A stretch of 64,000 bases of DNA from Dactylosporangium vinaceum (GCF_019904175.1 NZ_CP061913.1:2666001-2730000); one strand, 5' to 3'; counted from the first letter of the stretch, positions 33,469 through 43,419 are shown. The notes: generated by a model not told the origin, from the letters alone. Numbers and translations: made by a program.

Positions 33469-34629
33469 GGCGTCGAGGACCTCGGCCGTGTGGGCCAGGC
33501 GGATCGTGCGGCCGGCCCGGTTGACCGCGGCCGCGATCTGCATCAGGCAGCCCGGGTTGGCGGTCACGAGCAGCGAGGCGCCGGTGGCCAGCACGTTGCG
33601 GGCCTTGCGGTCGCCGAGCTCGGCGGCCGGGGCCGGGTTGAGGACGTTCCAGATGCCGGCCGAGCCGCAGCAGATCTCCGGGTCGGCGATCTCGCGGAGG
33701 GTCAGGCCGGGGATGGCGTGCAGCAGGGAGCGGGGCTGGGCGCGGATGCCCTGGGCGTGGGCCAGGTGGCAGGCGTCGTGGTACGCGGCGGTCAGCGGGA
33801 TCGGGTGCCGGGTCGCGACGGGGCCCAGGTCGGCCAGGAACTCGGCCAGGTCGAACGACTTGGCCGCCAGCGCGCCGGACTCCTTCAGCGATGAGCCGCA
33901 GCCGGCCGCGTTCACGATCAGCGCGTCCACGCCGGCGAACGAGCGCTCCAGGGCGGTGGCGAAGCGGTCGGCCTCGGCGGTGCGGCCGCTGTGCCGGGAG
34001 AGGGCGCCGCAGCAGCCCTGCTCGGCCGGGATGACGACCTCGCAGCCCTCCGCGGCCAGCACGCGGGCGGTGGCCGCGTTCACGCCCGGGAAGAACGCGT
34101 GCTGCACGCAGCCGGTGAGCATGCCGACCCGGGCCCGGCGGCGGCCCAGGGCGGAGACGATCCGGGGGAGACGGGCCCTTCCCGACGCCGGCGGGGCCAG
34201 GTCCAGCAGGGTGCGCAGCGCGGCCGGGAGGTGCCGGCGCAACGGGGTGCCGAGCATGCGGTACCCCCGCAGCGGCGCCTTGGCCAGGGCGAGCCGGCGG
34301 CGGTAGGGGAAGAGCGCGAACACGGCGGCCCGCAGTGCTCGGCCGGCCGGGGGACGGACCTGCTCGACCATGGCCCGGGTCTCGGTGATGAGCTCGTCGT
34401 ACTTGACGCCGGAGGGGCACGCCGTCACGCAGGCCATGCAGCCGAGGCACGCGTCGAAGTGCCCGGCCATCGTGGGCGTCAGCGGCTCGCCCTGGCTCTG
34501 CTGGAGCATGAGCTGGATGCGGCCGCGGGGGGAGTCCATCTCCTCGCCCCACAGGACGTAGGTGGGGCAGGTCGGCAGGCAGAACCCGCAGTGCACGCAG
34601 TCGCCGATGAGTTCGTTGCGATCAGCCAT
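33445..34629 (-). CDS. glcF: Glycolate oxidase iron-sulfur subunit
   Basis: A 394-residue protein with two 4Fe-4S motifs, CVHCGFCLPTCP (residues 11-22) and CLGCMACVTACP (61-72), which pass electrons from the flavin subunits to the quinone pool. Two CCG domains follow (GCVQHAFFP with EQGCCGALS, and YHDACHLAHAQ with EICCGSAGIWN), as in GlcF and LutA. Its ATG overlaps the glcE stop (ATGA). With GlcD and GlcE it should oxidise glycolate to glyoxylate at the membrane. Confidence 0.95.
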   Translation of the reverse strand: MADRNELIGDCVHCGFCLPTCPTYVLWGEEMDSPRGRIQLMLQQSQGEPLTPTMAGHFDACLGCMACVTACPSGVKYDELITETRAMVEQVRPPAGRALRAAVFALFPYRRRLALAKAPLRGYRMLGTPLRRHLPAALRTLLDLAPPASGRARLPRIVSALGRRRARVGMLTGCVQHAFFPGVNAATARVLAAEGCEVVIPAEQGCCGALSRHSGRTAEADRFATALERSFAGVDALIVNAAGCGSSLKESGALAAKSFDLAEFLADLGPVATRHPIPLTAAYHDACHLAHAQGIRAQPRSLLHAIPGLTLREIADPEICCGSAGIWNVLNPAPAAELGDRKARNVLATGASLLVTANPGCLMQIAAAVNRAGRTIRLAHTAEVLDASIRGVRP

Positions 34630-35822
34630 CAGATGCCCCCGACGAAGCGCCCGGGAGCGAGGGTGCCGCCCGGGTCGAACTGGTCCTTCACGCGGCGCAT
34701 GAGGTCGAGGCCGTCCACGTGGCCCCACACGTCGACGCGGGCGCGGACCGGGGGCGGGGCGGTCAGCACCACGCAGTGCCCGGCGCCGGCCCGGGTCGCG
34801 GCGCGCAGGTCGCTGATGACGCCGGCCACGACGCCGGGGTCGGTGTCGCCGGGCAGGCCGGCGTAGAGGACGCCGGTGCCGGCCGAGCCGCGCACGTGCA
34901 GGGCGACGTCGTGCAGGCGCGCGGTGACACCGGCCGCGGTGAGCAGGTACGGCACGCGGGACAGGGCGCAGGTGAGCTTGATGCCGACGTCGCCGGCCGC
35001 CCACGGGTACGTGCCCCACGCCGGGGGCGGCGTGTCGGCCGGTGCAGCCTCGTAGCCGAGGAGCTTCTCCAGGTCGGCCGCGCGCCGCTCGACGCCGGCG
35101 GGGACGCCCTCGACGAGCGCGGTGACGGTGAGCGGGCCGTCGCCGGCGGCCATGTCGACCTCCAGGGCGCTGGGCACGACCTGGGCGGCGAGGACGGCGG
35201 CGACCGCGCGCCCGGCCGCGTCGGCGGTGTCGGCCCGGGCCGAGACGTAGCGGGCCGCGCCCGGCAGCGGGTGCAGGCGGAACGCGCACTCGGTGATGAC
35301 GCCGAGCGTGCCGTAGGAGCCGGCGACGAGCTTGCCGAGGTCGTAGCCGGCGACGTTCTTGACGACCTTCCCGCCCGCGCGGGCCACGACCCCGTCGGCC
35401 CGCACGACGGTGACGCCGATCAGCAGGTCGCGGACGGTGCCGTAGAGCATGCGGCGGGGGCCGGAGGCGTTGGTGGCGACGGTACCGCCGATCGTCGCCC
35501 CGGGGATCGGCTCGTCGAGCGCCAGCTGCTGCCCGGCCGGGCGGAGGGCCTCCTGCACCTCGCGCAGCGGCGTGCCGGCCCGCACGATCGCCACCAGGTC
35601 ACCGGCCGCGTGCTCGACCATCCCGCACACGCCGCGCATCTCGAGGATCAGGTCCAGCCGCTGCGGCGGCAGCGCCCAGTCCTGCCGGGTGCCCGCGCCC
35701 CGCACCACGAGGGTCAGCCCCTCGCGGGCCGCGTCGTGCACGCAGCTTGCGACCTCCGCGGTCGAGGCCGGCGCCGCCACCCGCGACGCCGGCATCCCGG
35801 CGATCTCACCGACGACCGTCAC
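34629..35822 (-). CDS. glcE: Glycolate oxidase FAD-binding subunit
   Basis: A 397-residue flavoprotein. The FAD-binding domain shows GAGTRQDWALPP, DLVAIVRAGTPL, the EPIPGATIGGTVATNASGPRR region and VVKNVAGYDLGKLVAGSYGTLGVI (the part GYDLGKL is diagnostic). The C terminus ends KDQFDPGGTLAPGRFVGG. GlcE is shorter than GlcD and lacks the full C-terminal lobe, as expected. The GTG start lies two bases after the glcD stop, so no independent ribosome site is needed. Confidence 0.94.
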   Translation of the reverse strand: MTVVGEIAGMPASRVAAPASTAEVASCVHDAAREGLTLVVRGAGTRQDWALPPQRLDLILEMRGVCGMVEHAAGDLVAIVRAGTPLREVQEALRPAGQQLALDEPIPGATIGGTVATNASGPRRMLYGTVRDLLIGVTVVRADGVVARAGGKVVKNVAGYDLGKLVAGSYGTLGVITECAFRLHPLPGAARYVSARADTADAAGRAVAAVLAAQVVPSALEVDMAAGDGPLTVTALVEGVPAGVERRAADLEKLLGYEAAPADTPPPAWGTYPWAAGDVGIKLTCALSRVPYLLTAAGVTARLHDVALHVRGSAGTGVLYAGLPGDTDPGVVAGVISDLRAATRAGAGHCVVLTAPPPVRARVDVWGHVDGLDLMRRVKDQFDPGGTLAPGRFVGGI

Positions 35823-35824
35823 CG

Positions 35825-37279
35825 TCAGAACACCTCCATGCCCCGCTCGTGCCAGGGATTCGGGCCCCGATGGCGGCCGGGGACCTCGCCGCACAGCCGC
35901 GGGGTCGGGAACACCTTGCCGGGATTGGCCAGGCCCCGTGGGTCGAACGCGCATCGCAGCAGCTGCATGGTGTCGAGGTCGGCTTCGGAGTACATCCGCG
36001 GAAGGTGTTTGGCCTTGTCCATGCCGACGCCGTGTTCTCCGGTGATCGAGCCGCCGTGCTCGACGCACAGGTCGAGGATCGCCCCCGAGACCGCCTCGGC
36101 CCGCTCGGCCTGCCCGGCCTGCGCCTCGTCGAACAGCACGAGCGGATGGAGGTTGCCGTCGCCGGCGTGGAAGACGTTCGCCACCCGCACGCCGTGCTCG
36201 CGGGCCAGCTCGCCGATGCGGGTCAGCACCTGCGGCAGCGCGGTGCGCGGGATGACGCCGTCCTGCACGATGTAGTCGGGGGAGATGCGCCCGACCGCCG
36301 CGAACGCCGACTTGCGGCCCTTCCAGAACAGCGCCCGCTCGGCGTCGTCAGCGGCGATGCGGATTTCGAACGCGCCGTGCCCGCGGCAGAAGTCCACGAC
36401 CGCGGCGAACTGCGCGTCGACCTCGGCGGCCGGCCCGTCGAGCTCGACGATCAGCACCGCGCCCGCGCCCGCCGGGTAGCCGCAGTGCACCGCCGCCTCG
36501 GCCGCCTCGATGGCCAGGGCGTCCATCATCTCCACGGCCGCCGGCACCACGCCGGCCGCGATGATCGCCGAGGTGGCCGCGCCGGCCTCGTCGGTGCCGG
36601 TGAACGCGGCCAGGAGCGTGCGGACCGTTTCCGGCAGGCGCACCAGCCGGACCGTGACCTCGGTGGCGATCCCGAGCGTGCCCTCCGACCCGACGAACGC
36701 CCCGAGCAGGTCGTAGCCGGGCGCGTCCGGCGCCCGCCCGCCCAGGTTCACCAGGTCGCCGTCGGGGGTGACGATCTGCACGCCTGTCACGTGATTGGCG
36801 GTGAAGCCGTACTTGAGGCAGTGCGCGCCGCCGGAGTTCTCCGCCACGTTGCCGCCGATGGAGCAGATCTGCTGGCTGGACGGGTCGGGGGCGTAGAAGT
36901 ACCCGTGCGGGATCGATGCCTGTGACACCTGCAGGTTGATCACTCCGGGCTCCAGGACCGCCCGCTCGTCCTCGGGTGCGACCTCCCGGATCGCCCGCAG
37001 CTGCGAGGTCACGATGAGGGCGCCCTCGGCGTGGGGGAGCGCCCCGCCGGACAGGCCCGTCCCGGAGCCGCGGGCCACGAACGGCACCGCGTGCCCGGCG
37101 CAGGCGCGCACCACGGCGGCGCACTCCTCGGCGGTGCGGGGCAGCAGCACGATGCCGGGCACGACCCGATAGTGGGCCAGGCCGTCGCACTCGTACGTCC
37201 GCAGCCGCGCCCGGTCAGTGATGATCTGATCCGGTCGCAGGATTGCCGCCACGGCGTCGCGGAGGCCGGTGAGGCTCAT
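35825..37279 (-). CDS. glcD: Glycolate oxidase, FAD-linked catalytic subunit
   Basis: A 484-residue enzyme of the vanillyl-alcohol-oxidase flavin fold. The FAD region has [43 protein letters not shown] and [10 protein letters not shown]; the substrate lobe carries HAGDGNLHP, a [12 protein letters not shown] motif and LANPGKVFP, all strongly conserved in GlcD. A 30-residue tail (around [12 protein letters not shown]) extends past the usual end. Its ATG overlaps the malate synthase stop (ATGA, 37276-37279), coupling glyoxylate production to its use. Confidence 0.95.
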   Translation of the reverse strand: MSLTGLRDAVAAILRPDQIITDRARLRTYECDGLAHYRVVPGIVLLPRTAEECAAVVRACAGHAVPFVARGSGTGLSGGALPHAEGALIVTSQLRAIREVAPEDERAVLEPGVINLQVSQASIPHGYFYAPDPSSQQICSIGGNVAENSGGAHCLKYGFTANHVTGVQIVTPDGDLVNLGGRAPDAPGYDLLGAFVGSEGTLGIATEVTVRLVRLPETVRTLLAAFTGTDEAGAATSAIIAAGVVPAAVEMMDALAIEAAEAAVHCGYPAGAGAVLIVELDGPAAEVDAQFAAVVDFCRGHGAFEIRIAADDAERALFWKGRKSAFAAVGRISPDYIVQDGVIPRTALPQVLTRIGELAREHGVRVANVFHAGDGNLHPLVLFDEAQAGQAERAEAVSGAILDLCVEHGGSITGEHGVGMDKAKHLPRMYSEADLDTMQLLRCAFDPRGLANPGKVFPTPRLCGEVPGRHRGPNPWHERGMEVF

Positions 37280-38835
37280 GGCATCCGTTCGTACGCCGGA
37301 ATCGTCAAGAAGTCCACAAAATCGTCGGCCACCGCCACCTCCATGAACAGGTCCCGGGCCGCGGTGAGGTCCCCGCCCAGCTTGGCCAGCTCCTCGCCGG
37401 CGATGCGCTCGACGAGCTCCTTCGTCACCGGCTCGCCCGTGTCGTCGAGCACCACGCCGTTGTGCAGCCACTGCCAGACCTGCGAGCGCGAGATCTCGGC
37501 CGTCGCCGCGTCCTCCATGAGGTTGTTGATGGCCACGGCACCGGTACCGCGAAGCCAGGCGTCGAGATACTGCACGCCCACGCTGACGGCGCCGCGCAGC
37601 CCGGTCTCCGTGCGCCGGCCGGGCGTGGCGGCGACGTTGAGCAGATCGTCGGCCGTCACGTGGACGTCCTCGCGGAGCCGGTCGAGCTGGTTGGGCTTCT
37701 CCCGCAGCACCCCGTCGAAGATCTCCCGGCACACCGGGACCAGATCGGGGTGCGCGACCCATGATCCATCGAAGCCGTCGCCCGCCTCGCGCGTCTTGTC
37801 CGCGGAAACTTTCTCGAACGCGGCCTTGTTGACGGCCGGATCGCGGCGGCTCGGGATGAACGCCGCCATGCCCCCGATCGCGTGCGCGCCGCGCCGGTGG
37901 CAGGTGCGCACGAGCAGCTCCGTGTAGGCCCGCATGAACGGCACAGTCATCGTCACCGAGTCCCGGTCCGGCAGCAGGAACTCGCGGCCGCGGGTGCGGA
38001 ACTTCTTGATGACGCTGAACATGTAGTCCCAGCGCCCGGCGTTGAGCCCGGCCGAGTGTTCGCGCAGCTCGTACAGGATCTCGTCCATCTCGAACGCGGC
38101 CGGGAACGTCTCGATGAGCACCGTGGCCCGGATCGTGCCGGTCGGGCGGCCGAAGCGCTCTTCGGCGAACGTGAACACCTCGTTCCACAGCCGCGCCTCG
38201 AGGTGGGACTCCATCTTCGGCAGGTAGAAGTACGGCCGGGTGGCGAGGTGGTTGTGGAAGAAGTACAGCCCGAAGTCGGTGAGCGAGCCGGAGGTCGGCT
38301 GCCCGTCGACCCGGATGTGCTTCTCCGGCAGGTGCCAGCCGCGGGGCCGGACCACGATCGTCGGGCGCGGCCCGTCGTTCAGGCGGTAGTCCTTGCCCTC
38401 CGGCGACGTGAACGCCAGCCGGCCGGCCACCGCGTCACGCAGGTTGAGCTGGCCCTGCACGACGTTCTCCCACAGCGGCGTGTTGGCGTCCTCGTGGTCG
38501 GCCAGCCACACCTTGGCGCCCGAGTTGAGCGCATTGATCGTCATCTTCGCGTCGGTCGGCCCGGTGATCTCGACCCGCCGGTCCTCCAGGCCGGGCGCCG
38601 GTTCGGCCACCCGCCAGTCGCCCTCGCGCACCTCGCGCGTCTGCGGCAGGAAGCCCAGCGTGCCCCCGGCCTGCAGGTCAGCCTGCCGCTGCGCGCGCAG
38701 GTCCAGCAGCTCCAGGCGGCGCCCGTCGAAGCTGCGGTGCAGCTCTGCCAGGAAACTCAGAGCTTCTTCGGTGAGGATCTCGGCGAACCGCTCGCCGAGC
38801 GGTCCGGTAATCTCGACGCCCGTAGCGTTGCCCAT
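37276..38835 (-). CDS. aceB: Malate synthase A
   Basis: A 519-residue enzyme that condenses glyoxylate and acetyl-CoA to malate. Diagnostic blocks are visible: [31 protein letters not shown], a [19 protein letters not shown] stretch with the catalytic Glu, the [13 protein letters not shown] motif and [13 protein letters not shown] near the C terminus. The length is normal for the A isoform. It is the first gene of a four-gene operon with glcD, glcE and glcF joined by overlaps, so glycolate enters the glyoxylate bypass. The isocitrate lyase gene is not in the window. Confidence 0.97.
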   Translation of the reverse strand: MGNATGVEITGPLGERFAEILTEEALSFLAELHRSFDGRRLELLDLRAQRQADLQAGGTLGFLPQTREVREGDWRVAEPAPGLEDRRVEITGPTDAKMTINALNSGAKVWLADHEDANTPLWENVVQGQLNLRDAVAGRLAFTSPEGKDYRLNDGPRPTIVVRPRGWHLPEKHIRVDGQPTSGSLTDFGLYFFHNHLATRPYFYLPKMESHLEARLWNEVFTFAEERFGRPTGTIRATVLIETFPAAFEMDEILYELREHSAGLNAGRWDYMFSVIKKFRTRGREFLLPDRDSVTMTVPFMRAYTELLVRTCHRRGAHAIGGMAAFIPSRRDPAVNKAAFEKVSADKTREAGDGFDGSWVAHPDLVPVCREIFDGVLREKPNQLDRLREDVHVTADDLLNVAATPGRRTETGLRGAVSVGVQYLDAWLRGTGAVAINNLMEDAATAEISRSQVWQWLHNGVVLDDTGEPVTKELVERIAGEELAKLGGDLTAARDLFMEVAVADDFVDFLTIPAYERMP

Positions 38836-38966
38836 ATGACCGACCTTAGGGCATGTCACGGCCCTACCCCGGTGCGTGGCGCCGGGCGTGTGGTATGGGA
38901 AGCTCTGGCGAACGAAACTCAGGTCCGTCTGTGTGCGGGGCCTTCCACCAGGGGAGTCGACGAATC

Positions 38967-40025
38967 GTGAGCGATCGGGGCAGGAACCGCCGCCCGGCAA
39001 GGTCGACCAGGGCCACGCCGGCCAAGGCCACGCCGGCCTCCGCCGAGTCCTCGGCTGACGCCACAGAGGAGGACGCCTCCGCGACGACCGGAGGATCCGC
39101 GCCGACGGTCGGGACGGGGCCCACGGTCGGGGCCATGCCGGCCGGGCCCGCGGCCGGCTCCGACCCCACGTCCCCGGCGGACGACACCGACGGCGAGCTC
39201 GCGGGCGACGCGGCCGCGGCCGGCGCTGACAAGTCGGATTTGTCGGACTCGTCCGACGAGGCGGTCGACGCGGACGACAGCGACGGCGCCGACGACAGCG
39301 ACGGCGACGAGTCCGGTGCGGACGACGACGAGGACAAGCCGGCCGTGACGAAGCCGGCCCGCGGCAAGGGCCCCGCGCCGCTGACGAAGGCCGAGAAGCG
39401 CGCCGCGGCCCGGGTCGCCGCCAATCGGGCCGCCCGCCGCAAGCGCGTCGGCCAGGCCATCGCCGGCACCGTCATCGTCCTGCTGGCCATCGGCGGCGCC
39501 TTCGCCGGTGTCTGGTACTTCGGCGACCGGGCCGAGCAGCAGAAGACCGAGTGCAAGAAGCCGGACCAGAGTTCGTATCCCCCGTTGCTCGGCGGCTTCG
39601 ACAAGCGCCTGGCCGAGGAGCCGAAGACCGAGGCGGGCAAGGAGCAGAGCGTCGCCCTGCGCCAGGTCACCACCCTGATCCAGGGCAAGTGCAAGACCGT
39701 CAAGGCCGGCGACACGGTGGTCGTGAACTACATCGGCCTGACCTACAAGGACGGCAAGAAGTTCGACTCGTCCTGGGACCACAAGCAGACGTTCCCGGTG
39801 CAGGTCGGCATGCTGGAGCAGAACCAGCAGGCGCAGGTCATCGAGGGCTGGGACCGGGGGCTCGTCGGCCTCAAGGTCGGCAGCCGGGTCATCCTCGACA
39901 TCCCGGTCAAGGAGGCCTACAACAACGCCGAGGGGTACCCCCAGGGCGACCTGCGCTTCTACGTCGACATCCTGGACATCCAGGCTGCGGACGCCAGCGG
40001 CGGCCTGCAGATCCCCGGCAACTAG
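38967..40025 (+). CDS. Membrane-anchored FKBP-type peptidyl-prolyl isomerase
   Basis: A 352-residue protein; the GTG start follows AGGGGAG. Residues 1-155 are a cytoplasmic Ala/Asp/Ser-rich, acidic region (many DDSDG-type repeats), then basic residues and a membrane helix (about 165-187, [19 protein letters not shown]). Outside comes an FKBP domain with [38 protein letters not shown] and DLRFYVDIL, containing the key aromatic and Asp residues. It should catalyse proline isomerisation of secreted proteins. The acidic leader is unusual in length. Confidence 0.92.
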   Translation: MSDRGRNRRPARSTRATPAKATPASAESSADATEEDASATTGGSAPTVGTGPTVGAMPAGPAAGSDPTSPADDTDGELAGDAAAAGADKSDLSDSSDEAVDADDSDGADDSDGDESGADDDEDKPAVTKPARGKGPAPLTKAEKRAAARVAANRAARRKRVGQAIAGTVIVLLAIGGAFAGVWYFGDRAEQQKTECKKPDQSSYPPLLGGFDKRLAEEPKTEAGKEQSVALRQVTTLIQGKCKTVKAGDTVVVNYIGLTYKDGKKFDSSWDHKQTFPVQVGMLEQNQQAQVIEGWDRGLVGLKVGSRVILDIPVKEAYNNAEGYPQGDLRFYVDILDIQAADASGGLQIPGN

Positions 40026-40040
40026 GCACACCGCTCGCCG

Positions 40041-40069
40041 GCGGCCCCGACCGATCCGGTCGGGGCCGC
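40041..40069 (+). terminator. Intrinsic-terminator-like hairpin
   Basis: GCGGCCCCGACCG (40041-40053) and its exact complement CGGTCGGGGCCGC (40057-40069) leave a 3-nt ATC loop. The hairpin begins 16 bases after the FKBP stop, with only two Ts behind it. Such strong stems without U tracts serve as terminators in actinobacteria. Confidence 0.75.
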
Positions 40070-40109
40070 TTCGCGTCGCGCGGCGGCCGGGCCGCGCTAG
40101 GTTTCGGGT

Positions 40110-40889
40110 ATGAGCGATGTGCTGCTGACCGGGGCCACGTCCGGGCTCGGGCGCTGGCTGGCGCCCCGCCTGGGGCAGGCCGGGCTGACCGTCCTGGTGC
40201 ACGGCCGCGACGAGGCGAAGGTCGAGCGCGGGGTGGCCGAGGTCGAGGCGGCCGGCGGGCGGGCCGAGGGGTTCGTCGCCGACCTCGCGCGCCGGGCCGA
40301 CGTCGACCGGCTCGCCGCCGAGGTGCGCGACCGGCCGCTGACCCACCTCGTCAACAACGCGGGCGTCGGCTTCGGCGAGCGCGGCGGCGCCCGGGAACTC
40401 TCGGCCGACGGTGAGGAGCTGCGCTGGGCGGTCAACCTGCTCGCCCCGGTCCGGCTGACCCGCGCGCTGCTGCCCACGCTGCGGGCCAACGCGCCGGCGC
40501 GGATCGTGAACGTGGGATCGCTGGGCCAGGAGCCGATCGACTTCGACGACCTGCAGCTGGAGGCCCACTACGACGGCGTGCGGGCGTATCGGCGCAGCAA
40601 GCTGGCGTTGGCCGCCTGGACGTTCGCCCTCGCCGACGAGCTGGCCGGCACCGGGGTCACGGCCAACTGCCTGCACCCGGCGACGTTCATGGACACCGAG
40701 ATGGTCCGGCAGTACGGTCAGCGGCCGTTCTCGACGGTGGACGAGGGCGGCGCGGCCACCCTGCGGCTGATCCTCGAGGAGACCGGCAGCGGCGAGTTCT
40801 TCGACGGCCACCGGGCCGCCGCGCCGCACCCCGACGCCCGGGACCTCGCCGTCCAGGCCCGCCTGCGCGCGGTGGTCCCCGGCTTCTGA
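40110..40889 (+). CDS. Short-chain dehydrogenase/reductase
   Basis: A 259-residue classical SDR. The coenzyme motif is TGATSGLG (residues 7-14), NNAG is the structural motif, the active-site Ser lies in VNVGSLGQ and the Tyr-Lys pair in YRRSK. HGRDE after the second strand suggests NADP preference. The substrate loop is short. It is monocistronic, bounded by the hairpin before it and a convergent gene after it. The substrate is unknown. Confidence 0.93.
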   Translation: MSDVLLTGATSGLGRWLAPRLGQAGLTVLVHGRDEAKVERGVAEVEAAGGRAEGFVADLARRADVDRLAAEVRDRPLTHLVNNAGVGFGERGGARELSADGEELRWAVNLLAPVRLTRALLPTLRANAPARIVNVGSLGQEPIDFDDLQLEAHYDGVRAYRRSKLALAAWTFALADELAGTGVTANCLHPATFMDTEMVRQYGQRPFSTVDEGGAATLRLILEETGSGEFFDGHRAAAPHPDARDLAVQARLRAVVPGF

Positions 40890-40906
40890 GCGCCGGGCGG
40901 CCGCCC

Positions 40907-42109
40907 TCAGGGCGTGGTCGCGACCTGGCGCAGGCGCTCGACGACGCCGGGGTGGGGCCATCCGCGCAGCCGGTAGCGCTCGGGGACCACGCCGGGCTCC
41001 GGGTCCAGGTCGACCTCGCGGGCCACGTCGTCCCAGGCCACGAAGAACGGCTCGGCGGCGCCCGACGGGAAGGCGACGTAGTCGGCCCGGGGCAGGAGCG
41101 TGTCCACGCCCTCGGCCCAGCTGGCGACCGTGAACGCCGTGCCGTCCGGGCGCTGCGCGCTCGTGCACGCGGCCACGAACGCGTCGGTCTCCAGGTGGGC
41201 GGCCTGCGCGGCGTACTCCGACGACGCGATGATGACCTCGGTGCGGTGCGTGACGGCGTACAGCGGGTGGTCGCGCGGCACCAGGAACGGCACGACGGCG
41301 CCGGCGTCGTCGACGGTGAAGGCCATCGGGGAGATGGGCCGGGCGGCGTCGCGGAACTCCTGCTCGACGAGCTCGAACACCTTGCCGAGGCTCTCCGGGG
41401 TGTCGTCGGGGCCGCGGCCGACGAGGAGCACGCCAGTCGTGTCGGGGACGAAGGCCAGCGGCGGCCCGCCGAGCCGGGGCTGCTGCGCGGCGAGCCAGCC
41501 GTCGACGAACAGGTGCGAGGCCCAGTAGGCGTCGCCGTCCTCGACCATGCGGACAAGCGAGCGCCGGCCGGGCGCCGCGCCCGCATCGGGCTCGGCCCGG
41601 GTCAGCCCGCCCATGTTGCGCCGGGCCCGGTCGAAGATGCCGGACTCGGTGACGCCCCACTCCTGGGCCTGCTTCTCGGTGACGTACATGACCGACGTCG
41701 GCTGGTCGATGACGACGAACTCGGCCAGGTAGGCCCACGCCGGGCGGCGCAGCGGGCGGGGCGCGGACGCGGGCATCCCGGCGCCGAACGTCACGGTGCG
41801 CAGCAGCGGCCGCAGCAGCGGGGCGACCTCCTCCCAGCTCGTCGGGGCGCCCGGGTTGAACACGACGGCGCTCAGGAACGAGGCGATGCGCTCGCGGCGC
41901 TCGTTGCGCCCGGAGCGCTCGCACTCGCGGAAGATGTTGCCGAGGTAGGCGATGGCCGGCTGCGCCTGGGCCGAGTCCCGGCGGACCTCGATGGCGAACT
42001 GGTCGGGCAGATACCGCGCCGAGGCCACGCCGGCGTCGCGCATCGCGGTCAGCACGCGGCGGGCGAAGCGCTCCTGCGGTGTGCCGCGGAGCCGGTCGAG
42101 CATCCCCAT
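40907..42109 (-). CDS. Hypothetical cytoplasmic protein
   Basis: A 400-residue soluble protein that I cannot place in a named family. It starts MGMLDRLRGTPQERFARRVLTAMRDAG and contains a DQFAIEVRRD strand, a WAYLAEFVVIDQPTSVMYV segment and PLAFVPDTTGVLLVGRG. The later half alternates beta strands and helices (HPLYAVTHRTEVIIASSEY). The early part resembles DUF1444-like proteins in the order of RFARRVL and IEVRRD-like blocks, but I would not use that name. It is divergent from the DUF6343-like gene. Confidence 0.65.
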   Translation of the reverse strand: MGMLDRLRGTPQERFARRVLTAMRDAGVASARYLPDQFAIEVRRDSAQAQPAIAYLGNIFRECERSGRNERRERIASFLSAVVFNPGAPTSWEEVAPLLRPLLRTVTFGAGMPASAPRPLRRPAWAYLAEFVVIDQPTSVMYVTEKQAQEWGVTESGIFDRARRNMGGLTRAEPDAGAAPGRRSLVRMVEDGDAYWASHLFVDGWLAAQQPRLGGPPLAFVPDTTGVLLVGRGPDDTPESLGKVFELVEQEFRDAARPISPMAFTVDDAGAVVPFLVPRDHPLYAVTHRTEVIIASSEYAAQAAHLETDAFVAACTSAQRPDGTAFTVASWAEGVDTLLPRADYVAFPSGAAEPFFVAWDDVAREVDLDPEPGVVPERYRLRGWPHPGVVERLRQVATTP

Positions 42110-42175
42110 GCGGCCGTACGGTACCGGATGCGGACCGGATGTTTCGCCGCCCCGGTCGGGGCAAAAGGCAGTGGT

Positions 42176-42433
42176 ATGCGCGCTCAGCCCCGGGGCGCCC
42201 GCGGCACCGTCGGGCACCCGTATTCGGCCCTGAACCTCCGTCTGCTGCTGGCCGCCTTCGGCTTCGTCACCAGCACCGTGCTGGGTGCGCTGTCCCTGGC
42301 CGCCGGCTTCGTGTGGCTCGCCGTCGCCCTGTGGGTGCTGGCCGCCACCGCGCTTGCCGACTCCGTGGTGGTGGAGCTGCGGCGGCGCGCCCGCATCCGG
42401 GAAGGCGGCGGGCGCGGCTCCCTGTTCGAGTGA
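42176..42433 (+). CDS. Small membrane protein, DUF6343-like
   Basis: An 85-residue protein starting MRAQPRGARGTVGHPYSALNLRLLLAAFG with two adjacent membrane helices and an RRRARIRE basic end. I recall similar short actinobacterial proteins (DUF6343) with SALxLRLLLAxFG after a Gly-Thr turn. Its stop is four bases from the cupin stop on the other strand. Confidence 0.65.
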   Translation: MRAQPRGARGTVGHPYSALNLRLLLAAFGFVTSTVLGALSLAAGFVWLAVALWVLAATALADSVVVELRRRARIREGGGRGSLFE

Positions 42434-42436
42434 GCC

Positions 42437-42796
42437 TCAGGGCGTCGGGCCGAGCGTGGCGGTCCCGGCGAGCGGGGACGGCTCCTTGAGCTCGACGAAG
42501 ATGGTGTGCGTCGCAGTGTCGCCGATGTTGTGCCCGACGTGCTCCTGAGCGCCGACCCAGCGCACGGCCCCGGCCGGGATGTCGACCTCGACGGCCCGCT
42601 CGCCGCTGGTGACCCGGCGGCGGAACGCGGTGAGCGTGTACATCACGCTGTCCGGGTGCCGGTGCGGGTGGGTCCGGTCGCCGGGCTGGTCGCGGTATTC
42701 CAGCACGCGCACCCGCTCGTTCTCGAAGATCACGGTGTAGTGCTCGGGGTCGGTGACGGCCGGATCGTCGCCGACTTCGTGGGACTCCAGTACCAT
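42437..42796 (-). CDS. Cupin-fold cytoplasmic protein
   Basis: A 119-residue cupin. The metal-ligand pattern is visible: RTHPHRHPDSVMYTL supplies two His ligands and a following Glu-position substitute, and the second motif lies in HVGHNIGDTATH. VIFENERVRVLEYR is the first strand pair. Cupins of this length bind metal and small molecules; the reaction is unknown. It is divergent from a TetR gene, and the two starts lie within one cluster of TACCAT/ATGGTA sites, so TetR probably controls it. Confidence 0.85.
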   Translation of the reverse strand: MVLESHEVGDDPAVTDPEHYTVIFENERVRVLEYRDQPGDRTHPHRHPDSVMYTLTAFRRRVTSGERAVEVDIPAGAVRWVGAQEHVGHNIGDTATHTIFVELKEPSPLAGTATLGPTP

Positions 42797-42832
42797 GGGA
42801 CTACGGTACCATGATGGTAATGTCAGTACCAT
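42789..42832. promoter_or_regulatory. Clustered TetR-type operator between cupin and TetR genes
   Basis: TACCAT appears at 42791, 42807 and 42827 and its complement ATGGTA at 42814. Two perfect dyads result: TACCAT-G-ATGGTA (42807-42819) and ATGGTA-7 nt-TACCAT (42814-42832). Both start codons (cupin ATG at 42796-42794, TetR ATG at 42811) lie inside the cluster, which implies very short or absent leaders and occlusion of both genes by the repressor. Confidence 0.7.
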
Positions 42833-43419
42833 ATGAAGCCACCGGCCGCACCGGGCAGAAGTCGCGCACCCGTCAGGCGCTCGTCGAGTCCGCTCGCAAG
42901 CTGCTCGCCGAGGGCCTGACCCCGCGGGTCGAGGACGCGGCGGCGGACGCCGGGATCTCCCGGACCACGGCGTACCGGTACTTCACGAACCAGCGGGCCC
43001 TGCTCCTGGCCGCGCAGCCGCAGATCCAGCCGGACTCGCTGCTCGGCCCGGACGCACCTACCGATCCCCGGGCCCGCCTCGACGCGTTCATGCGGGCTTT
43101 CGCGGAGTACAACCGCGAATGGGAGCCGCAACTGCGCTCGGCGCTGCGCCTTTCGCTGGAGGCGCGGCCGGAGCGCCCGCTCCTGCGCCGCGGGCGGGCC
43201 GTCATGTGGATCGAGGATGCGCTGGCGCCGCTGGAGCTGACCCATCCGGCGGTGGACCGGCGCGCGCTGGCCGTGGCGATCCGCTCCGCGACCGGCATCG
43301 AGACGCTGATCTGGCTGCTGGACATCGCCGGGCAGAGCTGGGCCCAGGCCGCCGAGACGGTTCGCCGGACGGCCCGGGCCCTGCTGGAGGCGGCGCTACA
43401 CGAACACCCCGAGCAGTAG
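42811..43419 (+). CDS. TetR-family transcriptional regulator
   Basis: A 202-residue regulator (starts at 42811, 42814 or 42820 are all possible). Residues 15-60 are the HTH: TRQALVESARKLLAEGL, then VEDAAADAGISRTTAYRYFTNQ, the central and recognition helices. The ligand-binding domain is helical, with a REWEPQLRSALRLSLEARP segment. No ribosome site precedes the start, so the mRNA may be leaderless. It converges with the gluconate permease gene by a 24-bp overlap. Confidence 0.9.
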   Translation: MMVMSVPYEATGRTGQKSRTRQALVESARKLLAEGLTPRVEDAAADAGISRTTAYRYFTNQRALLLAAQPQIQPDSLLGPDAPTDPRARLDAFMRAFAEYNREWEPQLRSALRLSLEARPERPLLRRGRAVMWIEDALAPLELTHPAVDRRALAVAIRSATGIETLIWLLDIAGQSWAQAAETVRRTARALLEAALHEHPEQ

